Source: Sporosarcina ureae
GTDB taxonomy: Bacteria > Bacillota > Bacilli > Bacillales_A > Planococcaceae
NCBI RefSeq assembly: GCF_002101375.1
Contig: NZ_CP015207.1
Coordinates: 2,000,001 to 2,064,000 of the forward strand
DNA length: 64,000 bases
Reading direction: 5' to 3'
Position numbers and translations under genes: made by a program. The number at the start of each line of letters is the position of its first letter. Position 1 is the stretch's first letter. Shown here piece by piece: positions 1 through 8,500 of the stretch. The notes beneath the pieces are model-generated. The model was not told the DNA's origin and searched no databases. It saw nothing but the letters and a program-made list of their open reading frames with translations.

Positions 1-49
1 CCGATGGTAGTTGGGGGTTTCCCCCTGTGAGAGTAGGACGTTGCTAGGC
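1..49 (+). rRNA. 5S ribosomal RNA, 3' end (partial)
   Basis: The first 49 bases match the conserved 3' arm of bacillar 5S rRNA: CCGATGGTAG, a G-run and C-run hairpin, then GTGAGAGTAGGACG and a closing GCTAGGC. The rest of the gene lies before the window. A terminator follows at once, so this is the end of an rRNA operon reading into the window. Confidence 0.9.
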
Positions 50-55
50 ATGCGA

Positions 56-86
56 AGCCATTCCCTTTGGGGAGTGGCTTTTTTGT
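56..86 (+). terminator. rho-independent terminator of the rRNA operon
   Basis: The stem GCCATTCCC / GGGGAGTGGC has a three-base loop and is followed by a run of six T. It sits directly after the 5S rRNA. Confidence 0.85.
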
Positions 87-166
87 GTTTTATTATGGAA
101 ATGAACTGAATCCCAAGTTGAGTAATCTCGTGGATATTGGTTGTTCACTCAGTGAATCAGAGAAAG

Positions 167-313
167 CGCGCTATCGTCCAGCATAACTGCTCTATGAAAT
201 GCATTGACCGCTCTATCGCCTCGCTTATTCGCTCTATCCGTTTGCTCAAGCGCTCTATTGTCTTGTTTATCTGCTCTATCAATCAGCTAAAGCGCTCAAT
301 CCCCACGCTTATC
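167..313. repeat. degenerate 21-bp tandem repeat with CGCTCTAT core
   Basis: The octamer CGCTCTAT, or a one- or two-base variant, starts at 167, 188, 209, 230, 251, 272 and 293, exactly every 21 bp. Unit tails alternate between a GCTTAT-like and a GCTCAAG-like form, so the higher-order period is 42 bp. An open frame at 137-421 translates the array as a seven-residue RSI-containing repeat, but it has no ribosome binding site and no recognisable fold, so I do not call it a gene. The rest of 87-514 shows only the yihY leader. Confidence 0.8.
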
Positions 314-514
314 CACTTCACGCCCCTCAGCAAGCAATCTTATCAGCCACACCAACCATTCAATCTCCAAAAGATCATCAACTTTACTCCACATCCACTA
401 TTTTCCCCAGGAAATAACTAAATTTCTCTTTAAAATTTCATTTAACCTAATAGTCTATGGCTTGTTGGGGTATATTGATAGTAAGACACGTACGATAGCA
501 GGGGAGGGATTTCT

Positions 515-1321
515 ATGTTCATGACTATAATTAAACGCTTCTTTAAAGAACGCTTTTTTGATCAGGCGGCGCAGAACGCTTACTATTTGTTGCTTTCGGT
601 ATTGCCTTTTTTGCTTGTAGTGCTGTCTATTGTACAATTCTTACCTGTAGAAGAGGCTAGTATTTTAGCGTTGCTACGTCCATTTGTGCCAGATGAATCT
701 TTTCAGCTGATTGAGCAAAGTGTTCAGTCTGTACTCTATAAAAGTCATGGCAAGTTACTAGCACTCAGTGTGCTAGCTGCATTATGGACCACATCCATTG
801 CGGTACAATCATTTGCCCGTTCATTGGACATGGCGAATCGGAGGCTTCATCAGCAACCGCTATGGATTAGCATAATCCGTAATCTCGGTGTAACGATTCT
901 ATTCATGCTTATCGTACCGATGTCTCTATTTTTGCCGTTGATTGAAAAACTTATGCATACAGTCATTGCGTATTATGATGTGCTAGATGCATGGGAAGGC
1001 TGGTTGTATATTTGGCCCAATATAAAATGGGGTCTTGGCACATTCTTTTTATTTTTGTTCTTCTTATTATTTTATCAACTTATGCCAACGGGAAAGATGA
1101 AATGGAAAGAGGCGTTGCCAGGAGCTTTGCTTTCAGCATTTGGCTGGCAGTTAGTTTCATTATTATTCGGAGAGTATGTATCACGGGTGGATTACTCTAG
1201 GCTATATGGACAATTAGCCGGGATTATCATGCTAGTGTTATGGTTTTATCTAACGGCAGTAATTATTATTCTTTCTGGATTATTGAATGCAGAGTGGAAA
1301 AGGAGGAGACGGATTACATGA
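515..1321 (+). CDS. YihY/BrkB family inner membrane protein
   Basis: This 268-residue polytopic protein has about six membrane segments, near residues 22-44, 85-105, 128-150, 172-192, 200-220 and 232-260. The C-terminal block YGQLAGIIMLVLWFYL is the typical YihY/BrkB signature. The family was once called ribonuclease BN, but that assignment is obsolete and its function is uncertain. A GGGGAGG ribosome binding site lies 7 bp before the ATG. The stop overlaps the start of hssR in an ATGA, so the genes are translationally coupled in one operon with hssR and hssS. A role in envelope or haem stress would be inference from that coupling. Confidence 0.85.
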   Translation: MFMTIIKRFFKERFFDQAAQNAYYLLLSVLPFLLVVLSIVQFLPVEEASILALLRPFVPDESFQLIEQSVQSVLYKSHGKLLALSVLAALWTTSIAVQSFARSLDMANRRLHQQPLWISIIRNLGVTILFMLIVPMSLFLPLIEKLMHTVIAYYDVLDAWEGWLYIWPNIKWGLGTFFLFLFFLLFYQLMPTGKMKWKEALPGALLSAFGWQLVSLLFGEYVSRVDYSRLYGQLAGIIMLVLWFYLTAVIIILSGLLNAEWKRRRRIT

Positions 1322-1989
1322 AGATTTTAGTGGTGGATGACGACATACATATTTTGGAATTGGTGAGTATTCATTTGCGACAGGCAGGGTATACCGTCGT
1401 GAAGGCAATGAATGGACTAGAGGCACTTGAGGTAGTCGACAAAGAGTGGCCAGATTTAGCGGTGGTAGATGTGATGATGCCAGGCATGGATGGCTATACG
1501 CTAACGAAAAGGCTTCGTGAGGATACGGAAATCCCAGTTTTGTTGTTGACAGCTAAAGGCGAGATGGAGGACAAGGAGCGTGGCTTTTTGGCTGGATCAG
1601 ATGATTATTTGGTAAAGCCATTTGAACCGAAGGAGTTATTGTTCCGGATCCATGCTATTTTGAGACGTTATGATAAAGCGGTAGACCGGATGATTCAGGT
1701 CGGTCCTTTAGTGATCAATCGCCAGAGTTATGAAGTAGTGCTTGGTAAGAAGTCATTATTGCTTCCATTAAAAGAGTTTGAATTGTTGTCAGTGTTAGCT
1801 TCTCGCCATGGTCAGGTGTTTACGCGCGAAGTGTTAGTAGAGCGCGTATGGGGCTTTGATTATGAAGGAGATGAACAGACGTTGAGTGTGCATATTAAAC
1901 GTTTGCGGGATAAGCTCGAGAAGCTTACGAGTCAGGTGAAGATTGTGACGATACGTGGTGTTGGGTATAAGCTTGAGGTTTTGGAATGA
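1318..1989 (+). CDS. hssR: haem-sensing type response regulator HssR
   Basis: This 223-residue OmpR-family regulator has a receiver domain (residues 1-118, acidic residues D7-D9, phosphoacceptor D51 in the VVDVMMPGMDG block) and a C-terminal winged helix (about 128-220). The stretch WGFDYEGDEQTLSVHIKRLR closely matches the corresponding region of Staphylococcus HssR. An ATG at 1318 with AGGAGGAG upstream is preferred over a longer in-frame start at 1240, which lies inside yihY. It overlaps yihY and hssS by ATGA junctions. No hrtAB exporter genes lie next to it. A sequence like the known HssR box precedes the gene at 3440. The orthology call is from recall, not a database search. Confidence 0.85.
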   Translation: MKILVVDDDIHILELVSIHLRQAGYTVVKAMNGLEALEVVDKEWPDLAVVDVMMPGMDGYTLTKRLREDTEIPVLLLTAKGEMEDKERGFLAGSDDYLVKPFEPKELLFRIHAILRRYDKAVDRMIQVGPLVINRQSYEVVLGKKSLLLPLKEFELLSVLASRHGQVFTREVLVERVWGFDYEGDEQTLSVHIKRLRDKLEKLTSQVKIVTIRGVGYKLEVLE

Positions 1990-3365
1990 AGTCGCTGTAC
2001 GGGAAGTTTCTCGTCTTAACAGTTGGGATCATGGTGTCAAGTGCGATAGTAGCGTTCCTTTCCGTCAACACCTATTACCACCGATATTTAAAAGATGAGA
2101 ACGATGCGAAGAATGTTAAAGTTGCCGAGGAGATTGCTTTGTTCATCGAGGCGAATGACAGCATAAATTTACCAGCCTACTTTGATATGCTGGCCGGAGC
2201 GGGGTATAAGCTGCTCGTCAAATCGCCTGATGGTGACTCGATTGTCTACGGGGAAGCATTTCGGGATGATAACCTAGAGTATGGAGCGGTTCAGAAGGTC
2301 TATAGTGGCCAAGTCTATCATGGTATGCGGGACCTAAAGGCAGAAACGTTTGTGACGGGTTATTTCTCTAATGAATCCGCTAATACAGTAGGTGTACCGT
2401 TTATGTACGATGGAAAAACGTATGCATTGTTTTTGCGACCAGATATTAAAATGCTCTTCACGGAAATCCACTATTTGCTCGGTGGCATGGTTATAGTCAT
2501 GGCGATTATCAGTATTCTCGCGATGCTCGTCGTTGCGCGGAAGCTGATTGCACCAATTGTTGTATTGACGAGAGCGACGAAGAAGGTAGGCGAGGAGCAG
2601 TTCACGAGTGAGCTGTCGATTGATCGTCGAGATGAAATTGGGCAACTGGCGAATAGCTTTCAACAGATGATTGATCGTTTGAGTGAGAATGACCAAATTC
2701 GAAAAGCGTTTGTCAGTGACGTATCGCATGATTTCCAGTCACCATTATTGAATATTAAAGGATATGCAGATTTGTTAATGGATGAAGAGTTACCAGCTAT
2801 TGAGCGTATACGTTATGCGGGAATCATCCAGTCTGAAACAGAACGCCTATCGACTTTGACGAAGCAGCTACTATTGTTGACATCACTCGACCAGCTTATC
2901 TCGCCATTGCAGAAAAAAGTATTCCGTGTGGATCAGCAAGTGAAAGAAACTGTGCGAAAAGCACAATGGTTATTGCAAGAAAAAGAAATGTCCGTCATGC
3001 TTGAAGTGGATGACATCACGTATGAAGGTGATCCTGCATTTCTTGAGAAAGTATGGGAGAATTTATTGTCGAATGCACTGAAATATTCGCCGGATGGGGG
3101 AACGATTGACATCCGATTGACTGAGAGGAACAATGAGGTCTATTTCTCTATTGAAGACACAGGAATTGGTATGTCAACTGAAACTAAGAATCGAATATTT
3201 GACCGTTTTTATCGTGCAGACCACTCGAGAACGCGCGAAGTGGAAGGGACCGGTCTTGGATTATCTATTGTTGAACAGGTAGTACGTCTTCATGATGGCC
3301 GTGTGGAAGTGGTCAGTGAGTTAGGTAAAGGTACCCTATTCATTGTATATTTACCGAAGCTGTAA
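1986..3365 (+). CDS. hssS: haem-sensing type sensor histidine kinase HssS
   Basis: This 459-residue membrane kinase has TM1 at about residues 8-28, an extracytoplasmic sensor at 29-160, TM2 at 164-184, HAMP, a HisKA domain with H248 in SDVSHDFQSP, and an HATPase with N, G1 and G2 boxes. The sensor domain carries blocks shared with staphylococcal HssS: YYHRYLKDENDAK near TM1, AFRDDNLE, and VTGYFSNESANTVG. In S. aureus, HssS responds to haem exposure and phosphorylates HssR. The H-box has FQSP in place of the common LRTP. The gene is coupled to hssR by an ATGA overlap. Confidence 0.85.
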   Translation: MKSLYGKFLVLTVGIMVSSAIVAFLSVNTYYHRYLKDENDAKNVKVAEEIALFIEANDSINLPAYFDMLAGAGYKLLVKSPDGDSIVYGEAFRDDNLEYGAVQKVYSGQVYHGMRDLKAETFVTGYFSNESANTVGVPFMYDGKTYALFLRPDIKMLFTEIHYLLGGMVIVMAIISILAMLVVARKLIAPIVVLTRATKKVGEEQFTSELSIDRRDEIGQLANSFQQMIDRLSENDQIRKAFVSDVSHDFQSPLLNIKGYADLLMDEELPAIERIRYAGIIQSETERLSTLTKQLLLLTSLDQLISPLQKKVFRVDQQVKETVRKAQWLLQEKEMSVMLEVDDITYEGDPAFLEKVWENLLSNALKYSPDGGTIDIRLTERNNEVYFSIEDTGIGMSTETKNRIFDRFYRADHSRTREVEGTGLGLSIVEQVVRLHDGRVEVVSELGKGTLFIVYLPKL

Positions 3366-3371
3366 CAGGCT

Positions 3372-3404
3372 GTTCATCTTCCGTTCATCTCGGAGTGTTA
3401 TAAT
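3372..3404 (+). promoter_or_regulatory. HssR-box-like direct repeat and -10 element
   Basis: GTTCATCTT (3372-3380), CC, then GTTCATCTC (3383-3391) is a 9-bp direct repeat with a 2-bp spacer. The known S. aureus HssR site is GTTCATATT-N2-GTTCATATT. A consensus -10 box TATAAT lies at 3399-3404, 7 bp after the repeat, and there is no good -35 box, as expected for an activated promoter. The repeat starts 7 bp after the hssS stop and drives the gene at 3440. Confidence 0.75.
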
Positions 3405-3439
3405 AAATGTAATATAAAGACGACAGGAGGAAATATAAA

Positions 3440-3844
3440 ATGCAAGAAAAGTGGAGTGTACGATTGATTCGTATTGCAGCAATTTTTGGTTTAATTGGGA
3501 CGGTTCTTGGTTCCCACATGGCAGGGGCCGGTTCGTATGCGTTCCGTCCGATTCACGCGCATATTTTACTTGTAGGCTGGTTGTCTGTGTTTTCATGGGG
3601 CGTGTTCTACAAGATTTACCGAGTCCGTGCTAGAAAGCTGTTAACACTGCAAGGCTGGACAGGGATTATCGGTTCGATTGGTTTAACGGCGGGAATGTGG
3701 TTGCAGTTCATGCAGCCGTTTAATATAAATGAAGTATTCTCGCTCATATTCTATATCGTAGGCGGTACCGTGTTATTAATAAGTTTTGCTTTATTCGTAG
3801 TTGTAACATTTATGATCGAAAAAACACCTGCTGCACGTCAATAA
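3440..3844 (+). CDS. small four-helix membrane protein resembling a haem-copper oxidase subunit I fragment
   Basis: This 134-residue protein has membrane helices near residues 9-28, 38-57, 70-92 and 100-124. The histidines H26, H39 and H41 lie at the start of helix 2, in RPIHAHILLVGWLS, a layout reminiscent of haem-ligand segments in cbb3/NorB-type oxidases. At 134 residues it is far shorter than a real subunit I, so it is not an oxidase on its own. An AGGAGG site precedes the ATG. Its promoter carries an HssR-like box, so haem-stress induction is expected. I infer haem binding, handling or sensing; exact function is unknown. Confidence 0.7.
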   Translation: MQEKWSVRLIRIAAIFGLIGTVLGSHMAGAGSYAFRPIHAHILLVGWLSVFSWGVFYKIYRVRARKLLTLQGWTGIIGSIGLTAGMWLQFMQPFNINEVFSLIFYIVGGTVLLISFALFVVVTFMIEKTPAARQ

Positions 3845-3851
3845 ATAATTA

Positions 3852-3889
3852 CCCAAGAATCTGGTTCACTCCGGATCCTTGGGTTTTTT
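3852..3889 (+). terminator. rho-independent terminator
   Basis: The CCCAAG / CTTGGG outer stem with an inner ATCTGG/CCGGAT pairing is followed by six T, just after the four-helix membrane protein gene. Confidence 0.8.
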
Positions 3890-3999
3890 GTTGTCGAATT
3901 TTACGGGAAAATTTTCACTGATAATCAGTAGTTTCAACAAATATTGCATCACTCCTATGACATACTAGAGCGACCTAACAGATGAAGGAGCGAATGACA

Positions 4000-4656
4000 A
4001 TGACTGCTCGCAATCGGTTTCACCTCATTATGATTTGTTTTACTGTCTTGATTGCTGGAACGTTGTTAATTAAACAAACGGCGAGTTCAGAACAACAAAA
4101 GATCGAAACGATAGGAATAGATTACGCCTCGATGAATCAGTCCGTAGAAAAAGTGCTGAAAGATATGCCCGAAATAGCAAAGGAGCTGGCATCTATTCAA
4201 TCCGGAAAGCATGAGAATCAGCTCGACCAATCATTTTCAACAAGTAAGACGGAGTTCCGTTTACGTGTGAAAAATAATCTTACTGAGCAAGAGCATTCTT
4301 CTCCGTTTCTGAGAGGTATCGCGGAGAAGCAAACAGAACATTATCAAGATGCTTTAGATATTGCTAAAGAAGCATATGGGATTACAGTAACGGAAGACGA
4401 AATAGATGCGTATATTGAAGAGAATGTATCGACAATTTGGGACGCGGAAAAACGAAAGTATGCGAAGTCACTACAATTAACACTAAACGAACTGGACTAT
4501 CAATTTGATCGAGACGTCTATGTGATGAATGTACTCTGGGAGAGAGTATTACCTATCGTGATGCAAGAGTTTCCGCGAAAGCGTGGCGAAAGTGGACAAG
4601 CGTATGGAAAACGATTGAAGGAAGAGTTTTTCAGTGGTCAAGAGGATTCTGTTTAA
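4000..4656 (+). CDS. secreted or membrane-anchored SurA-N-like protein of unknown function
   Basis: This 218-residue protein has one N-terminal hydrophobic segment (about residues 6-24), then a soluble, mostly helical and charged domain. Residues about 130-200, around YGITVTEDEIDAYIEENVS and later LNELDYQFDRDVYVMNVLWE, resemble the N-terminal chaperone module of SurA/PrsA-type foldases. There is no parvulin isomerase domain. The ATG at 4000 has AAGGAG 9 bp upstream; in-frame ATGs at 3982 and 3994 are too close to, or before, that site. It precedes the sortase but is separated from it by a terminator. Assistance in exporting the adhesin is speculative. Confidence 0.6.
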   Translation: MTARNRFHLIMICFTVLIAGTLLIKQTASSEQQKIETIGIDYASMNQSVEKVLKDMPEIAKELASIQSGKHENQLDQSFSTSKTEFRLRVKNNLTEQEHSSPFLRGIAEKQTEHYQDALDIAKEAYGITVTEDEIDAYIEENVSTIWDAEKRKYAKSLQLTLNELDYQFDRDVYVMNVLWERVLPIVMQEFPRKRGESGQAYGKRLKEEFFSGQEDSV

Positions 4657-4679
4657 GAAATGCTAATAATATAAATGCG

Positions 4680-4714
4680 AGAGACTAATCATGAAAGGAG
4701 ATTAGTCTCTTTTC
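4680..4714 (+). terminator. rho-independent terminator
   Basis: A 10-bp perfect stem AGAGACTAATC / GATTAGTCTCT with a short loop is followed by TTTTCT. It separates the SurA-N-like gene from the sortase promoter. Confidence 0.85.
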
Positions 4715-4734
4715 TGCTGTATACAGCACTAAGA

Positions 4735-4768
4735 GTTTAAGAGTTTTGTAAGAGGTGGTCATTATACT
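4735..4768 (+). promoter_or_regulatory. sortase promoter with 11-bp direct repeats (SARP-type operator candidate)
   Basis: AAGAG at 4739 and AAGAG at 4750 are 11 bp apart within GTTTAAGAGTTTTGTAAGAG; a further AAGAG starts at 4731. The -10 box TATACT begins at 4763, exactly 8 bp after the last repeat. Nineteen of 20 bases match the site before the diguanylate cyclase gene. Confidence 0.65.
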
Positions 4769-4808
4769 CGTATGAGTGAAGAATACGTCTATCGAAGGAG
4801 AAGGTGCA

Positions 4809-5429
4809 ATGACTCGGAAATTTATAGGTTGGGCTCTTGTCATTGGCGGAGTGTTAATCGTTTGCTATCCGATGTTGAAGAATATCGCATACGACAAACA
4901 GCAACAGGAACTTCTTGAAGCCTTTGATCAGCTCGGTGCCATGGAAGACGTGGACTTTACGGATGAACCAGAAAGGGTATCGTCAGCGGAAGCACCAGTG
5001 GATAAGAAAAGCCCTTCACTTCAAGGTAGTCGTGGAATTGTCTCGATCGATAAAATTGATTTGAAGATGCTAATGTTCGATGGGGTTACGGAGAATGAAC
5101 TCGGCAAAGGTGCGGGGATCATGGAGCCACAAAAAGACTTCACGAAACATAATGTTGGCCTTGCAGGACATCGCGCAGTAGCGGATGGCAAGCAGTTCAA
5201 TCGGCTTGGAGAACTGGAAGTAGGCGACGACATACAGGTGAATACAAAGAATGAAATCCTTCATTACCGCATTACCGATACATTTATCGTACATAAAACA
5301 GACGTATCCGTATTAGAAGACAAAGAAACACCGCAACTCACACTCGTCACATGCACACCACTCGGTAGCTGGAATCCGCCGGACCGATTGATTGTGCAAG
5401 CAGAACTTCAAGAAGTGGAGAAGCGTTAA
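4809..5429 (+). CDS. class D-like sortase
   Basis: This 206-residue transpeptidase has an N-terminal membrane anchor (residues 6-23), a linker, and a sortase beta-barrel from about residue 70. The catalytic triad is visible as H121 (GLAGHRAV), C182 (LTLVTCTPLG) and R193 (PPDRLIV). The TLVTC box and small size suit class D. Sortases cleave a C-terminal LPXTG-type signal and link the protein to peptidoglycan; the adjacent adhesin ends in LPQTG and is the obvious substrate. The ATG at 4809 follows GAAGGAGAAGG; an upstream in-frame GTG at 4776 has no ribosome binding site. It probably forms a pair with the adhesin gene 115 bp downstream. Confidence 0.9.
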   Translation: MTRKFIGWALVIGGVLIVCYPMLKNIAYDKQQQELLEAFDQLGAMEDVDFTDEPERVSSAEAPVDKKSPSLQGSRGIVSIDKIDLKMLMFDGVTENELGKGAGIMEPQKDFTKHNVGLAGHRAVADGKQFNRLGELEVGDDIQVNTKNEILHYRITDTFIVHKTDVSVLEDKETPQLTLVTCTPLGSWNPPDRLIVQAELQEVEKR

Positions 5430-5455
5430 CCAAGTTATTTATATCTACATATAGA

Positions 5456-5481
5456 TAAGAGTTGTAAAAGAGGGATATTCA
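5456..5481 (+). promoter_or_regulatory. third copy of the 11-bp direct repeat, before the adhesin gene
   Basis: AAGAG at 5457 and AAGAG at 5468, 11 bp apart, lie in TAAGAGTTGTAAAAGAG. A weak TATTCA follows at 5476, so the 8-bp spacing to a good -10 box seen at the other two sites is not reproduced. A palindrome TATCTACATATAGATA overlaps its left edge. Confidence 0.45.
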
Positions 5482-5544
5482 TTTGAAGGGTCAGCAACAA
5501 ACGACCCTGCCATACACAATGAAGAGAGAAGAGGGGAAGAAATT

Positions 5545-8500
5545 TTGAAGAAACAGATCAACATATTCATGCTTACACTTCTGATCATAAGCCAAACTAT
5601 TCTAGGGCCGATTGGTGCAAGTGTGGCTAGTGCGGAAAGCTTTCCGCAGTCTACGTCGAATGATGTAGGGAATGAGGAAAATAAAAGAAATTCTGCTGAG
5701 GCGGATACAGAGAAGGTTGAGGTTCCCGAACAAGATCTAGTTAAGCCTGAGGAGCCGAAAGAACCGGTAAAGCCCAAGCCAGAAAATGAAGGATCTAATG
5801 ATTCTGAAGAACAACTAGATAAACCTTCTGTGGATTCTGATGAGAAACCGGATGAAAACCCGGTTATAAAACCGGAAACTAAGCCAGACGAAGAGAATAA
5901 AGCGGAAAAACCAACTGATAAAGAAGATGAGATGGATGTAACGGAAGGCGAGGGAGAAGATTCTTCTGATCAAGAATCCTCTGACGAAGATGGAGATGAG
6001 GAAAGTGATGAAACTGCTGATGAAGATGAAGAGCAACTTGACGAAGATGAGAATGAACTATTAGTTGAAGAAAATATAAATCTTCAAGACAATGTCAATT
6101 TGAATTTTAATCATCTGATCGTTAATGGAACGGCTATCAGCAATGCAAGCGATGCAGCAAATGTTACTCCTACTATAGGGGACAAGGTTGAAGTTTATTA
6201 TAAATTTATAATTAATGCAAAGCAGGAATCGGGTTTAGGATCGCACTTTACTTTTGACCTTCCACAATCCTTGTTGAACTTTAATCAAGGCGGTCTAAAT
6301 GGCACAGTCAGCGAAGACGATGTGACATTTGAATTTACTACAGTTGGTAAAACTGTAACGGTAAAATTAATTGAAGGTACGCTTGAAGAAGAGTCTTTCT
6401 TTAATGGGACTTTAAAGTTCTTTGCAGAATTTAATGCAGACGGAACAAATGAAGGGTTAGAACAAGAGCTGGTAATACCTATAGCTGGATCGGATTCAAT
6501 TACAATTCCATTCGTATTCAAACCAAAAGCTACTGGGCAGTCGATGACGAAGTCAGGTAAACCGGTTATTGAAGGAAATGCTCGTTATATAGAATGGGAA
6601 GTTTGGACGAATCGTGAAGGGACTTTATTGGAAGGTGCAACACTAAATGATACTGCGGATGGCAAGCATGAACTTGATGGAGACATCACAGTAGAGAAAT
6701 TTGCAGTAGGATTATCAGGTGTAGGCAGTAGTAAGGATACAACTACTGCGACTTCATTCCCTGTAAGCTTAGAGAATGGACGATATGCATACAAGTTAAC
6801 TTATAAGACGATTGTTACGCATGAACAAGAAAATGTTACAGAGAAGTTCACTAATACTGCTACTCTGAATAACAAGGGAAGTGAAATTTCTGCGAGTGCA
6901 GAAGTTAGCCATACTTATGGCGATAAGCTAAAGAAAACCGCTATTGTAAAGGATAAGTACAAAGCGAAGTGGCAAATAGCCTATAATTACTTCGGCAGTA
7001 AAATAGATTCACGGACATTAGTAGACACTATCAAAGGTCCGCATAAAGTCATTCCGGGTACTATCAAAGTATATAGTGTGACGGTAGACGCATCTGGATC
7101 GGGAACAATAGGATCGGAAGTCGCACGATCGGCAACCATTCATGATGATGGTAAGGGCTTCGATATTATTTTAGAATCTCCAAATGGTGAAGCGTATTTA
7201 ATAGAGTATGAAACAGAAAATGAAAGCGATTTTGTTATTAATGGCGAAAACGTTGAAAATACAGTAACTGATGGACAAAATACAAAGTCAGATAGCTTTG
7301 GAATTAACGAAAATATCTTCTCTAAAACACGTGGTGCAATTGACTATGATAATAAAATCATTACGTGGACAATTAAAGTGACTGTAGAAAACGAAATGAA
7401 TAATTTCATTATTGAAGATACATTTACAAATTTCGGTGAAGGTGGAACTCGTCAAACATTACTCGGTGAAGAGGGCAAGCAGTTTAACATATCTAATGGT
7501 AGTGAACCTATAATCACAGTAACTGATAAAACAGAAGGCTTTAATTTAAACTTTGGTAGGTTATCAAAAGGAACCAACTTTACTATCACTTACAAAACTA
7601 AGTTTGATATTCTTGAAAACGGTACAGCATATGGCGCATATGAAAATAAAGCGAATGCTAAATGGACTAGTCCCGTTGATTCTAAAGAATATAATGTTGA
7701 AAAGACAGCTGGATACTATCCAGGCGAAAGCTCACCAACAGGTCAAAACGGATATAAAAATGGTTCATTTGACTACGTAGATCAGGTTTTCAATTGGAAT
7801 GTTGCAGTTAACATCAATAAACAAGCAATTAATGGATCTGTTCTTACGGATACTATTGAAGAAGGACATGAACTGATTACAGATTCAATCAAAGTTCACA
7901 AATTAATTTTATCTGGTGATGATAAAGGTGTACCAGGTGCGGAAGTTACTAGTGGCTTTACAAAGACAGTAGATTCAAAGCAAAAATTCACTATCAAATT
8001 CACTGAACATACGACTGATGCTTATATTATCACTTATCAAACAAAAGACTCAGATAACATTATTGGGAATGGCGGTAAAGCAATATACGAAAACAAAGCG
8101 GACTTCGTTACAACGAATAACAACACATTCCCGTTAAGTGCCGGCGTAACAGTAAAACATGCAAATGAATTGATTAAAAAAAGTGCCGAAATAAATGGAA
8201 TTGAAGAAACTATTTCATGGACCATTGATGTGAATACATCTCATTCCAATTTGGGGCATATCACTTTGACAGATACAATGTCTAAGAATCAATTAATTCT
8301 AGAAAATACATTCCAGAAGCGTGAAATTAAGTTGAATGATACTGGCGGAATCAGCCATGGAGCATGGGAAACAGTATCACCGATTGTAAATAAGGAAAAC
8401 AATAGCTTTACACTTGAACTAGGTAACTTAGATCAAAAGGGTTATCAAGTCAGCTATAAAACTTTCTTCTTAGGTGGAAATGGAGATAAATTCTCGAACG

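Noticed and set aside
137..421. Possible 94-residue protein with RSI heptad repeats
   Set aside because: No ribosome binding site; the frame is explained by the 21-bp repeat, whose length is a multiple of three.
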